Source: an uncultured Anaerotignum sp. (GTDB taxonomy: Bacteria > Bacillota > Clostridia > Lachnospirales > Anaerotignaceae). From it: a DNA stretch of 64,000 bases. Of the stretch, positions 25,239 through 34,003 are shown piece after piece. Positions within the stretch are counted from its first letter, which is position 1. Every line of letters begins with the position of its first letter. The position numbers were made by a program, and so were the translations under genes. Location: contig CAJTQX010000001.1 in NCBI GenBank assembly GCA_910578425.1, positions 110,269-174,268 on the forward strand, written 5' to 3'. Under the pieces are notes generated by a model. It was not told where the DNA came from and did no database searches. It saw only the letters and a program-made list of their open reading frames with translations.

Positions 25239-27638
25239 ATGGACGTACCGATGTCTTGGCTGAAAGAATACGCGCCTGTGACGGCGGGTTTGAAAGATTT
25301 TATGGAAGATATGACGATGAGCGGCTCTAAGGTAGAAGGAGCCGTTACAATGGGCGGCGAAATCAAAAACGTTGTGACTGGCCGCATCAACAGGATTGAA
25401 AAACATCCCCATGCGGATAAGCTGGTGGTATGCAAAATTGAGGTTGGCGGCGGGAAGGAACTGACGATTGTTACCGGCGCACCGAATGTAAAAGAAGGGG
25501 ATTATGTGCCTGTCGCGCTGGATAACTCTGTGCTGGCTGACGGGACGGAAATCCATACCAGCGATTTCCGCGGTGTGATTTCCGAAGGCATGATGTGCTC
25601 CATTGAGGAGCTTGGCTTTGACCGCCACGATTTCCCAGAAGCACCGGAATATGGTATTTACCTGTTCCCCGAACCTGTGGAACTGGGGCTTGACGTGACG
25701 GATGTAATGGATTTGAAAGACGATATTGTGGAATTTGAAATTACATCCAACCGTCCCGACTGTTACAGCATTGTCGGCATTGCAAGGGAAGCGGCGGCAA
25801 CATACAACATTCCTTTCAAATATCCCGAACTTACCGCAAAAGAAGAAGGCGAAGGACGCGCGGAGGATGTAGTAAGGGTCGACATTGAAAATCCCGTACT
25901 CTGCCCCAGATACGTTGCGAAAGTGGTAAAAAATGTAAAAATCGGGCCTTCCCCGAGATGGATGCGCAAGCGTCTGCGTGCGGCTGGTATGCGTCCCATC
26001 AACAATATCGTTGATATTACGAACTATGTCATGTTGGAGCTGGGGCATCCCATGCATGCATTCAGCATTGAAACCATTAAAGACAACCATATCATTGTGC
26101 GGAATGCAAAAGAAGGAGAAACCATTACGACTTTGGACGGGAATGTGCGCCAGCTTGACCCCTCCATGCTGGTCATCGCGGATACGGAGAAGGCAGTCGG
26201 CATTGCGGGCGTAATGGGTGGCGAAAATTCCAAAATTGTGGAGGGCTCCCAGGCGGTACTGTTCGAGTGCGCCTGCTTCGATGGTCCCAATATCCGCATT
26301 ACGGCGAAAAAGGCAGGGTTGCGTACAGACGCATCCAGCAAATATGAAAAGGGCATTGACCCGAATCTGGCAATCGACGCGGCAAACCGCGCGGCGCATT
26401 TGGTAGAGCTTTTGGGTGCGGGCGATGTCGTACCCGGCGTTGTGGACAATTATCCCGGAAAGCGTGCCACATGGGAAATTTCCTATTCCCCGGAATGGAT
26501 CAACAAATTCCTCGGGACAAATATTCCTGAAAAGGATATGCAGGAATACTTTGAGCGCGTGCAGCTGAAAGTTGATCCTGTGAACCATAAGGTCACAGTG
26601 CCGACCTTCCGTCCTGATATTGAAGCACAGGCCGACCTGGCAGAGGAAGTTGCCCGCATGTACGGTTACGATAAAATTACGGAAACACTTGCTTCCGGTA
26701 CGCCGACAGTCGGCAAAAAAACATATGAACAGAGCATTACCGCTATAGTGAAAAATACTATGGTGGCAGATGGACTTTGCGAAGCAATGACATACAGCTT
26801 TGAAAGCCCGAAGGTATTCGACAAAATACTGCTTCCTGCGGACAGCCCTCTGCGGAAAACGGTTACCATCTCGAACCCTCTGGGCGAGGATTTCAGCGTG
26901 ATGCGTACGGTTTCCTTCAACGGTATCTTAAATTCGCTTTCCACAAACTATAACCGCCGGAATGACAGTGCGGCATTGTTCGAGGTTGCAAGGATTTATA
27001 TTCCGAAGGCTCTGCCTGTAACGGAACTGCCGGATGAAATCCCGACACTGACAATCGGCATGTATGGCAATATGGATTTCTTCGATTTGAAGGGCATTGC
27101 AGAGCACTTGACAGATGTTCTGGGTATAAAGGACAAAACAGAATACGAAACGGAGAAAACACTGCCCTGGATGCATCCCGGACGTACGGCTTCTGTATGG
27201 ATAAATGGCGAAAATGTTGGCTATCTGGGCGAACTGCATCCGATGGTGGCGAAAAACTACAGCATTGGCACAAGGGTATATCTGGCGGTACTGGATATGC
27301 AGAAACTGATCGCGAATGCCAACAGAAACGTTGTATATCAGGCTCTGCCGAAATTCCCTGCAATTACGAGAGATATCGCTATGCTGGTGAAAGAGGATGT
27401 TACCGTGAAACAGATTGCGGATGAGATCAAGAAGAATGCAGGCGAATATCTGGAAGAAGCGAAGCTGTTTGACGTATATCAGGGAGAACAGATTGAGGCA
27501 GGCTGCAAATCTGTCGCGTACTCCATTTCTTTCCGCAGTGCGGACAGAACGCTTTCGGACAGCGATATAGCTGATCCGATGCAGGCTATCATCAACGGGC
27601 TGGCGAACGAATTGGGCGCACAGCTGAGAGATAAATAA
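25239..27638 (+). CDS. pheT: Phenylalanyl-tRNA synthetase beta subunit
   Basis: tRNA-binding and editing subunit. 799 aa, usual bacterial length. Domain order: N-terminal EMAP/OB tRNA-binding domain (residues about 40-150, HPHADKLVVCKIEVGGG), B3/B4 editing domain (RPINNIVDITNYVMLELGHPMHAFS), B5, catalytic-like core (YGYDKITET) and the C-terminal anticodon-binding FDX-ACB domain (KFPAITRDIAMLV to the end). Starts 31 bases after pheS with AGAGAGGAG. Confidence 0.97.
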   Translation: MDVPMSWLKEYAPVTAGLKDFMEDMTMSGSKVEGAVTMGGEIKNVVTGRINRIEKHPHADKLVVCKIEVGGGKELTIVTGAPNVKEGDYVPVALDNSVLADGTEIHTSDFRGVISEGMMCSIEELGFDRHDFPEAPEYGIYLFPEPVELGLDVTDVMDLKDDIVEFEITSNRPDCYSIVGIAREAAATYNIPFKYPELTAKEEGEGRAEDVVRVDIENPVLCPRYVAKVVKNVKIGPSPRWMRKRLRAAGMRPINNIVDITNYVMLELGHPMHAFSIETIKDNHIIVRNAKEGETITTLDGNVRQLDPSMLVIADTEKAVGIAGVMGGENSKIVEGSQAVLFECACFDGPNIRITAKKAGLRTDASSKYEKGIDPNLAIDAANRAAHLVELLGAGDVVPGVVDNYPGKRATWEISYSPEWINKFLGTNIPEKDMQEYFERVQLKVDPVNHKVTVPTFRPDIEAQADLAEEVARMYGYDKITETLASGTPTVGKKTYEQSITAIVKNTMVADGLCEAMTYSFESPKVFDKILLPADSPLRKTVTISNPLGEDFSVMRTVSFNGILNSLSTNYNRRNDSAALFEVARIYIPKALPVTELPDEIPTLTIGMYGNMDFFDLKGIAEHLTDVLGIKDKTEYETEKTLPWMHPGRTASVWINGENVGYLGELHPMVAKNYSIGTRVYLAVLDMQKLIANANRNVVYQALPKFPAITRDIAMLVKEDVTVKQIADEIKKNAGEYLEEAKLFDVYQGEQIEAGCKSVAYSISFRSADRTLSDSDIADPMQAIINGLANELGAQLRDK

Positions 27639-27722
27639 GAGGCTGTCTGATACGGCAGGTTCTGGCAGACGGGAAAAAAGCCCGCAGCCGAGGAATACAA
27701 AAGAAAAAAGCGCGATAAAAAT

Positions 27723-27770
27723 GGAGTGTCCGAAGGAGTCTTTTTAGAAATCTTCGGACACTCCGCTTTT
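27723..27770. terminator. Bidirectional terminator after pheT
   Basis: 13-bp stem GGAGTGTCCGAAG (27723..27735) with CTTCGGACACTCC (27752..27764), followed by GCTTTTT on the plus strand and by an A/T run on the minus strand; it also terminates the convergent hxlR-type gene. Confidence 0.88.
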
Positions 27771-27803
27771 TGCGTCAGACAGGCTTTGTTTTATGTGAGC
27801 ATT

Positions 27804-28187
27804 TCAGTTGCGCTTGATGTAGTCGCACTTCTGGCATTGTGTTAATGTGGTTTCTTTTTCTTCCTTGTGATACGCGCCTGACCACTGGCAGATATTCTGT
27901 AAAATTGGCACAACGGAAATGCCTTTTGGGGTCAGCGTATATTCCACGCGCGGCGGGATTTCGTCATATTGTCTGCGTTGTATGATTTCATCGGCAATCA
28001 GTTCTTTCAGCGCGGCAGCAAGTACGGCGTCTGTGATATTTACCATTTCTCTGCGGAGCGCGCTGTAGCGCAGAACCTCTTTTTCTGCCAGAACGCATAT
28101 GATTCTCGATTTCCATTTTCCTCCAAAAATATCCAGCCCGTATTCCAGCGGGCAGCGGATATCTTTTTCCATTTTCGGCTGATACAT
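27804..28187 (-). CDS. HxlR-family winged-helix regulator
   Basis: 127-aa MarR-like winged-helix transcription factor. Family hallmarks: CPLEYGLDIFGGKWKSRII at the N-terminus (Cys12 position is redox- or aldehyde-sensing in relatives), LRREMVNITDAVLAAALKELIADEII (recognition helix) and RVEYTLTPKG (wing). The C-terminus has extra Cys residues (CQKCDY). It is divergent from the ABM-like gene across a 169-base region with a perfect-arm palindrome, which suggests it regulates that gene and itself. GGGGGA ribosome site on the minus strand. Confidence 0.9.
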   Translation of the reverse strand: MYQPKMEKDIRCPLEYGLDIFGGKWKSRIICVLAEKEVLRYSALRREMVNITDAVLAAALKELIADEIIQRRQYDEIPPRVEYTLTPKGISVVPILQNICQWSGAYHKEEKETTLTQCQKCDYIKRN

Positions 28188-28215
28188 GATAGTTCCCCCT
28201 TTTTGATTTAGGAAA

Positions 28216-28244
28216 AGTATAGGGCGTTATCTGCGGTTTTGCAA
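28216..28244 (-). promoter_or_regulatory. Promoter of the HxlR-type gene
   Basis: On the minus strand: TTGCAA (28244..28239), 17-base spacer, TATACT (28221..28216). Confidence 0.65.
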
Positions 28245-28248
28245 GCTG

Positions 28249-28264
28249 CTATGAAAATTCATAG
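28249..28264. promoter_or_regulatory. Candidate HxlR operator palindrome
   Basis: CTATGAA-AA-TTCATAG, 7-base arms, located 5 bases upstream of the minus-strand -35 element and between the two divergent promoters. Position and symmetry suit a dimeric winged-helix regulator; the link is inference. Confidence 0.55.
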
Positions 28265-28287
28265 TAACTCATAAATTTGCTGATATA

Positions 28288-28316
28288 TTTTCAGGAACCA
28301 GCAGGAGTGCTATGAT
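28288..28316 (+). promoter_or_regulatory. Possible promoter of the ABM-like gene
   Basis: TTTTCA (28288..28293), 17-base spacer, TATGAT (28311..28316). Confidence 0.5.
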
Positions 28317-28356
28317 ACAGACAGCTTCAAAAAATATATTTTAGGAGGATATCACA

Positions 28357-28647
28357 ATGAAAGTAAAAGCGTATCTGGAGATTACAATGGTTATCAACGA
28401 AGCAAACCGCCCCGCAGCGGCAGAGGTATATCATGCGTACCGTCAGCCGTTCCTTGACACGATTGCGGGCGCATGCACAAAAGAGCTGCTGGTGCGTGCA
28501 GAGGATGTGCAGGTACTGCATGGTTTCGACAGTGTGGAACATGCACAGGCCTATCTGGAAAGTAAAATGTTTCAGGATGATGTTTTTGTCGGCCTGAAGC
28601 CGCTTTGGAGCGCAGAGCCGGAGGTAAGAATCTATACAGCAGCATAA
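28357..28647 (+). CDS. Small ABM-like (dimeric alpha-beta barrel) protein
   Basis: 96 aa, resembles putative quinol/antibiotic-biosynthesis monooxygenase-type barrels: MVINEANRPAAAEVYHAYRQPFLDTIAGACTKELLV, then VLHGFDSVEHAQAYLESKMF, a helix-strand pattern typical of such domains. Very good ribosome site (AGGAGG). It is divergent from the HxlR gene, and HxlR regulators often control reductases or monooxygenases next to them in response to electrophiles or quinones. The enzyme activity is not shown by any catalytic motif. Confidence 0.6.
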   Translation: MKVKAYLEITMVINEANRPAAAEVYHAYRQPFLDTIAGACTKELLVRAEDVQVLHGFDSVEHAQAYLESKMFQDDVFVGLKPLWSAEPEVRIYTAA

Positions 28648-28656
28648 ACAGAAAAC

Positions 28657-28694
28657 GGTGAAAGCCTTTTTTATGTGGGCTTTCACCATTTTTT
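28657..28694. terminator. Bidirectional terminator between ABM-like gene and degV
   Basis: GGTGAAAGCC (28657..28666) pairs with GGCTTTCACC (28678..28687), followed by ATTTTTTTG. Confidence 0.88.
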
Positions 28695-28697
28695 TGC

Positions 28698-29579
28698 TTA
28701 CAGATATTCGTATTTTTTGATATAACAGATACCGATGGGGGTAGGACCGGCATGTGTGCCGATTGTGATGCCGATAGGCCAGATTTCCTCTGTCACATCG
28801 AAGCCTTCGCTGCGCAGTTCTTCAGCAACTTCTTCCGCGGCAGCCTGACGTTCCCGCTCCGCGCGTATCACGCAAATGCGGTACTTCTCTTTTTCCGCGC
28901 CGATTTCTTCCTTTGTCATTTCTATGATATGGCGAAGGGCTTTTTTATGCCCGCGTACCTTACCGGACGGGAACAGTTCGCCATCCGTCATAACGATGAT
29001 GGGTTTGATATTCAGTATCGTTCCGGCAAGCGCGGAGGCTTTGCCAACTCTCCCGCCCTTTTGCAGGAAATCCAGAGAATCGACTGTAAAATTGATTTTG
29101 GAAGTCTGCTTCTGGCAGTCAAGCGTTTCAACCAACTGGTCAAGGGAATAGCCTTCATCCCGCATGCGGCAGGCTTCATAGACCAGAAGCCCCTGTGTAC
29201 CTGTGACGGAAATGGAATCCATAACTTCGATGCGGGCATCGGGATAGGTTTCCAGAAGTATGTTTCCGGCGTTCATCGCGCTTTGATATGAGCCGCTGAA
29301 TTTGGAGGTCAGGCAGATGCAGAGAATATCCTTCCCTTCCTTCAAATATGGTTCAAATACATTGATATAATCCTGTATCGGGGGCAGAGAGGTTTTCGGG
29401 TAGACTTTGCGCGCCTTTACTTCATCATAGAATGTTTCTGGCGTAAGCTCCAGAATTTCTTTATAATAGGTAACTGTATCAAAGGAAACGAAATAGGGAA
29501 CGATGCCGATATTTAATGTTTCCAAAAGGCTCATGGGAAGATCACAGGAGCTGTCGGATATAATCTGGTATGGTTTCAT
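28698..29579 (-). CDS. DegV family fatty-acid-binding protein
   Basis: 293 aa. DegV/FakB proteins bind a fatty acid and present it to the FakA kinase. Family motifs: IISDSSCDLP at the N-terminus, KTSLPPIQDY (the T/S-P loop at the lipid head group), CICLTSKFSGSYQSAMNAG, DSISVTGTQGLLV, and the C-terminal IGITIGTHAGPTPIGICY. No FakA gene is in the window. ATG 29579 (minus strand) has GGAGGAC just upstream; an earlier in-frame ATG at 29657 lies before the promoter and is rejected. Confidence 0.93.
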   Translation of the reverse strand: MKPYQIISDSSCDLPMSLLETLNIGIVPYFVSFDTVTYYKEILELTPETFYDEVKARKVYPKTSLPPIQDYINVFEPYLKEGKDILCICLTSKFSGSYQSAMNAGNILLETYPDARIEVMDSISVTGTQGLLVYEACRMRDEGYSLDQLVETLDCQKQTSKINFTVDSLDFLQKGGRVGKASALAGTILNIKPIIVMTDGELFPSGKVRGHKKALRHIIEMTKEEIGAEKEKYRICVIRAERERQAAAEEVAEELRSEGFDVTEEIWPIGITIGTHAGPTPIGICYIKKYEYL

Positions 29580-29619
29580 GTACTGTCCTCCATGTGTAGT
29601 TGTTTTCTTAGCAGGTTTT

Positions 29620-29648
29620 ATTTTAGAGGAAAAGAGCGGGGTTGTCAA
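29620..29648 (-). promoter_or_regulatory. Promoter of degV
   Basis: Minus strand: TTGACA (29648..29643), 17-base spacer, TAAAAT (29625..29620). Confidence 0.8.
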
Positions 29649-29781
29649 TGGCGGCATGGGAAAATCAGGATTCTTAAGAGATACTTAACATCTGGAAAAG
29701 GCGGTTCGGCTTCAGAAAACAGCTTTTGCCTTTGGGATTGTTTTCTTAAATCAGGCCGTCTTTTGCAGGTTGTGTTTTTGT

Positions 29782-29810
29782 TTGCTTTTCCGCTCTGACA
29801 ATGCTATACT
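29782..29810 (+). promoter_or_regulatory. Promoter of topB
   Basis: TTGCTT (29782..29787), 17-base spacer, TATACT (29805..29810). Transcription would begin about 29817, which excludes the ATG at 29817 as the translation start. Confidence 0.6.
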
Positions 29811-29846
29811 GAAAAAATGCGGAAAACTGGAAAGGAGGCGGAAAAA

Positions 29847-31997
29847 TTGGGGAAAATACTGGTGATCGCGGAGAAGCCCTCCGTTGCGCGGGATATTGCG
29901 AAGGTGCTGAAAGCGGGGCAGAAGGGCGATGGCTGCCTGATTGGCGGGGAATATGTTGTTTCCTGGGCAATCGGGCATTTGGTGACACTGGCAGAGCCGG
30001 AGGATTACGATGAAAAATACAAGAAATGGAACCTTTCCCTTCTGCCGATCCTTCCGGAGGAAATGAAGCTGAAAGCCGTTCCGAAAACGCGCCCCCAACT
30101 GAAGATACTGCACAGGCTGATGCACAGCAGTGAGATCGACAGCATCATCTGCGCAACGGACAGCGGGCGGGAAGGAGAACTGATTTTCCGGTATATTTAT
30201 GATATTGTAAAGTGTAAAAAGCCGTTCCGCCGCCTTTGGATTTCCAGCATGACGGAACAGGCGATACGGGACGGATTTGCGGCATTGAAGGAAGGCAGTG
30301 AATACGACCTGTTGTACCATTCGGCAAAATGCCGTTCCGAGGCAGACTGGCTGGTTGGCATGAATGCTACAAGGGCATATACAACGCAGTATGACGCGCT
30401 TTTGAGCATTGGGCGGGTGCAGACGCCGACACTGGCAATCATCGTGGAACGGCAGAAGGAAATCGACGCTTTTGTGCCGGAGGATTATTTTGAATTGCAG
30501 GCGTATTTCGGGGATTTCTGGGGAACGTGGATAGATAAAGAGGAACATACGCGAATCCCAAAAGAAGAAACGGCAAAGGAAATTGCCGCAAAGGTGCAGG
30601 GAAAACCTGCGCTGATTGAAAAGGTGGAAAAAGAAGAAAAGCGCACGCCGCCGCCATTGCTTTATGATTTGACGGAGCTGCAAAGGGACTGCAACCGGAA
30701 ATTCGGATTTTCCGCCAAAAAGACGCTGGATATTGCGCAGAACCTTTATGAAAAACGCAAAGCGATTACATACCCAAGAACGGACAGCCGCTACCTGAGC
30801 GATGACATGAAAGGGAAGGTGCGGTATACGATAGAAAGGCTTTTGGAACTGGAAAAATATTCGGATTTTGCACAGCCGCTTTTGAAGGATGGCGGACCTT
30901 CCTTCACGAAACGCATCATTGACAACAGCAAGGTGACAGACCATCATGCCATTATCCCAACAGACGCGAAACTCCGGCCGGATTCCTTTTCGGAGGAAGA
31001 ACAGAAGGTCTTTTCTTTGGTTGCGGCACGTTTTTTGGCTGTATTTTATCCATATTACCGTTATGAGGTAACAAAAATACTGGTACGAACAGAAGGAGAA
31101 GCATTCCTTGCAAAAGGGACAGTCGTGCTGGAAGAAGGCTGGCAAAGGGTGGAAAAGACACTGACGCCGCCATCCTCTGCGCGCGGCAAAAAGAAAGAGG
31201 AAGAACAGAAGCTGCCGCCTGTGCAGAAGGGAGAAGAACGCAGGACGGAAAAAACAAAGCTGCTCAAGAAAAAAACAACGCCTCCTTTGCCATATACGGA
31301 AAGCACGCTGCTCTCCGCAATGGAAAATGCGGGGCGGTTTGTTGAGGATGAAGCCCTGCGGGAGCAGATGAAGGACAGCGGGCTGGGTACGCCTGCGACA
31401 CGCGCCGCAATCATTGAACGCCTGCTGACGGTGGGCTATATTGTGCGGAAAGGCAAGACGCTTGTCCCAACGGAAAAAGGACGGAAACTGATTGAAATTG
31501 TACCGGACGAAATGCGTTCTCCGCAGACTACCGGAAAATGGGAAAAAGGGCTCTCCTCTATTGCGAAAGGAACAATGAGCGAGGAGCGGTTCATGGAAAG
31601 CATACGGCGGTATGTGCGGTTTCTTGTGCAGGACGCGGCGTCCGGCAGGAAGGCAGGCGTTGTATTTCCGGAGGAAGCCCGAAGAGGGAAGGGACGGAAA
31701 ACCAACAGCTTTGGGAAATGTCCCCTTTGCGGACGGGATGTTTTGGAGAACACAAAAGCATTTTACTGCGCTGGCTGGAAGAGCGGCTGTAAGTTCACGC
31801 TTTGGAAGGACAGCCTGAAGCCCTACGGCGTGGAGTTAAGCGGGGCGTTCGTGAAAAAACTGCTGAAAATGGGAAAAACAGAGCGGGTGCTGGTTGCACT
31901 GCCGCAGACCGGAGAAAAGGGGACGGCGGTGTTCCTGCTGAATAAAGAAAAGGGCGGTATGCCTGAAATGATGGATTTCGTGCGGGAGGAAATGTAA
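29847..31997 (+). CDS. topB: DNA topoisomerase III
   Basis: Type IA topoisomerase that decatenates DNA through single-strand passage. 716 aa from a TTG start. Toprim domain VIAEKPSVARDIAKVL with DSGREGE, catalytic Tyr309 in AITYPRTDSRYL, HHAIIPT, and a C-terminal zinc-ribbon-like domain (CPLCGRDV ... FYCAGWKSGCKF) with four cysteines. The TTG at 29847 has AAAGGAGG at 29830..29837, and ATG 29817 sits at the predicted transcription start, so TTG is chosen. An unknown gene follows after 27 bases. Confidence 0.93.
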   Translation: MGKILVIAEKPSVARDIAKVLKAGQKGDGCLIGGEYVVSWAIGHLVTLAEPEDYDEKYKKWNLSLLPILPEEMKLKAVPKTRPQLKILHRLMHSSEIDSIICATDSGREGELIFRYIYDIVKCKKPFRRLWISSMTEQAIRDGFAALKEGSEYDLLYHSAKCRSEADWLVGMNATRAYTTQYDALLSIGRVQTPTLAIIVERQKEIDAFVPEDYFELQAYFGDFWGTWIDKEEHTRIPKEETAKEIAAKVQGKPALIEKVEKEEKRTPPPLLYDLTELQRDCNRKFGFSAKKTLDIAQNLYEKRKAITYPRTDSRYLSDDMKGKVRYTIERLLELEKYSDFAQPLLKDGGPSFTKRIIDNSKVTDHHAIIPTDAKLRPDSFSEEEQKVFSLVAARFLAVFYPYYRYEVTKILVRTEGEAFLAKGTVVLEEGWQRVEKTLTPPSSARGKKKEEEQKLPPVQKGEERRTEKTKLLKKKTTPPLPYTESTLLSAMENAGRFVEDEALREQMKDSGLGTPATRAAIIERLLTVGYIVRKGKTLVPTEKGRKLIEIVPDEMRSPQTTGKWEKGLSSIAKGTMSEERFMESIRRYVRFLVQDAASGRKAGVVFPEEARRGKGRKTNSFGKCPLCGRDVLENTKAFYCAGWKSGCKFTLWKDSLKPYGVELSGAFVKKLLKMGKTERVLVALPQTGEKGTAVFLLNKEKGGMPEMMDFVREEM

Positions 31998-32024
31998 AAC
32001 CATAGGTAAGCGGAGGGCATAAAA

Positions 32025-32648
32025 ATGGATAATGAAATTTTGGAACGAGTCAAACAGCTGATTGATGAGATTGCGGAATACTATGATTTGCCGTCAGAGG
32101 AAGAAACGGAAGAAATGCGGCGGCTGACGGGCAGGGGTTGGGAGGCGGAGGATTTACAGATGATCTGCTGTGAATACTGGAGCCATAATTCCCTGGAGGA
32201 AACCGCTTACATGATGCTCCACGGGGAATATCCTCCAACGCATGAATGTGAACTTGTTTTCTGGCGGTATAAGCCCGGCAGTGTGTTGGAGGATACTGCG
32301 GTATATGAAAAATACCGCCTTGGAAAGGGAACGCTGAAAGCCCTGGAGCCTTTGCCTTTGGAGGATATCCTGCAAAAAACAGCGGAACTGTTTCCCAAAT
32401 GGCAGTTGAATGAAAAGGCCAGCAGAGAGGGGCGAAGCTGGCGTTTTGATTCCCTGGAACAGGCGGAATACTGGACGGATACACACTTTTGGATATTTGA
32501 ATACGGCAGGGAAACGGAAATTGAACGGGAACATCAAATCCTGCGTTTTTCCTGTCATAATATGAACGAACAGCAGGTTGAAACGATTTTGAAATGTATG
32601 GAGAGCTTCCAATGCCCTCTGCACATTGAAGAGGAAAATAATTTTTGA
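32025..32648 (+). CDS. Conserved-looking hypothetical protein, function unknown
   Basis: 207 aa, acidic, no signal peptide or membrane helix. Rich in Glu, Trp and Tyr. The N-terminal third has two amphipathic helices (VKQLIDEIAEYYDLP); the middle has ECELVFWRYKPGS and LEPLPLEDILQKTAELFPKW; the C-terminal third reads like an alpha-beta domain ending LHIEEENNF. I do not recognise the family. Good coding properties, own ribosome site (GCGGAGGG), between topB and the YnbB-type gene, likely co-transcribed. Confidence 0.7.
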   Translation: MDNEILERVKQLIDEIAEYYDLPSEEETEEMRRLTGRGWEAEDLQMICCEYWSHNSLEETAYMMLHGEYPPTHECELVFWRYKPGSVLEDTAVYEKYRLGKGTLKALEPLPLEDILQKTAELFPKWQLNEKASREGRSWRFDSLEQAEYWTDTHFWIFEYGRETEIEREHQILRFSCHNMNEQQVETILKCMESFQCPLHIEEENNF

Positions 32649-32661
32649 AAGGGAGAACACA

Positions 32662-33939
32662 ATGGGACAGATATACGGCGCGCTGGGAATTTCCCCGGAG
32701 GCAGAGAAATTTGGCGAAGAAATACTGAAAGGACTGCGGGAGCGTTTCGCGGAAATTGACGCGGTGGCGGAATACAATCAGGGCAAAGTCATCGGGGCAA
32801 TGCAGAAGGAGCGGGTCAATGCCGATTGCTTTGCCGGATCTACGGGCTACGGCTATAATGACATGGGGCGGGACACACTGGAAAATGTATACGCTTCCTG
32901 TTTCCATACGGAGGCGGCACTGGTGCGCCCGCAGATCACCTGCGGCACGCACGCGCTGACGATCGCGCTTTCCGCGAACCTCCTGCCGGGGGACGAATTA
33001 TATTCCCCTGCCGGAAAGCCATATGATACGCTGGAAAAAGTCATTGGCATACGGAATGCCGCCCCCTGTTCCCTTGCGGAATACGGTGTAGTTTATAAGC
33101 AGACAGACCTTCTTCCTGACGGGACATTTGACTATGCTGCCATCGAAAAGGAAATCAATGAAAAAACGAAGCTGGTGACAATACAGCGTTCCAAAGGCTA
33201 CCAGATGCGTCCAACGTTTTCTGTGGAGCAGATTGGGGAGCTGATACGGTTTGTAAAGGGCATTAAGCCGGACGTGATTTGTATGGTTGATAACTGCTAT
33301 GGTGAATTTGTGGAAACAATCGAGCCTTCTGATGTGGGGGCAGATATGATTGTAGGGTCGCTGATTAAAAATCCAGGCGGCGGGCTTGCGCCCATCGGCG
33401 GTTACATTTGTGGGAAACAGGAATACATTGACCGCTGCGCTTACCGCCTGAGCGCGCCCGGGCTGGGGCAGGAGGTAGGCGCGAGCCTTGACGTGATGCG
33501 CGGATTGTATCAGGGCTTTTTCCTTTCGCCTTCGGTGGTATCCGGCGCGCTGAAAGGGGCGGTTTTTGCGGCGAATATTTATGAAAAGCTGGGGTTCCGC
33601 GTCATTCCGGATGGAACAGAACCGCGCTACGATATCATACAGGCGGTCGAGCTGGGCAGCGCGGCGGCAATGGAAGCGTTCTGTCAGGGGATACAGGCGG
33701 CTGCCCCTGTGGACAGCTATGTTACGCCTGTGCCCTACGCTATGCCGGGATATTCCTGTGATGTGATTATGGCGGCAGGGGCGTTCATACAGGGCTCATC
33801 TATCGAGTTAAGTGCAGACGGGCCAATCAGAGAGCCCTACGCCGTTTATTTTCAGGGCGGACTGACGTGGTATCATGCGAAATTCGGGATACTCATGTCC
33901 TTGCAGAAATTGTACGAAGCAGGGCTGGTAAAGCTGTAA
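32662..33939 (+). CDS. YnbB/aluminium-resistance family PLP enzyme (methionine gamma-lyase-like)
   Basis: 425 aa, fold type I PLP-dependent enzyme, annotated in the family as cystathionine beta-lyase, methionine gamma-lyase or aluminium-resistance protein. Visible: FAGSTGYGYNDMGRDTLE near the start, CGTHALTIAL (cofactor loop), CMVDNCYGEFVE (PLP Asp) and the Schiff-base lysine in GSLIKNPGGGLAPIGGY. The true substrate is not established for this branch. ATG 32662 with AAAGGGAG is chosen over the in-frame ATG at 32626 inside the preceding gene. It ends before a bidirectional terminator. Confidence 0.88.
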   Translation: MGQIYGALGISPEAEKFGEEILKGLRERFAEIDAVAEYNQGKVIGAMQKERVNADCFAGSTGYGYNDMGRDTLENVYASCFHTEAALVRPQITCGTHALTIALSANLLPGDELYSPAGKPYDTLEKVIGIRNAAPCSLAEYGVVYKQTDLLPDGTFDYAAIEKEINEKTKLVTIQRSKGYQMRPTFSVEQIGELIRFVKGIKPDVICMVDNCYGEFVETIEPSDVGADMIVGSLIKNPGGGLAPIGGYICGKQEYIDRCAYRLSAPGLGQEVGASLDVMRGLYQGFFLSPSVVSGALKGAVFAANIYEKLGFRVIPDGTEPRYDIIQAVELGSAAAMEAFCQGIQAAAPVDSYVTPVPYAMPGYSCDVIMAAGAFIQGSSIELSADGPIREPYAVYFQGGLTWYHAKFGILMSLQKLYEAGLVKL

Positions 33940-33946
33940 AAACTTT

Positions 33947-34003
33947 AGAACCTGTTTCGTATCTTGAGAAAGCTGACGTTTCAAAAGATACGAAACGGGT
34001 TCT
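33947..34003. terminator. Bidirectional terminator between convergent genes
   Basis: 19-base arms 33947..33965 and 33985..34003 (AGAACCTGTTTCGTATCTT and its near-perfect complement with one G-T). The right arm reaches into the stop codon of the flippase gene on the minus strand. Confidence 0.75.
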
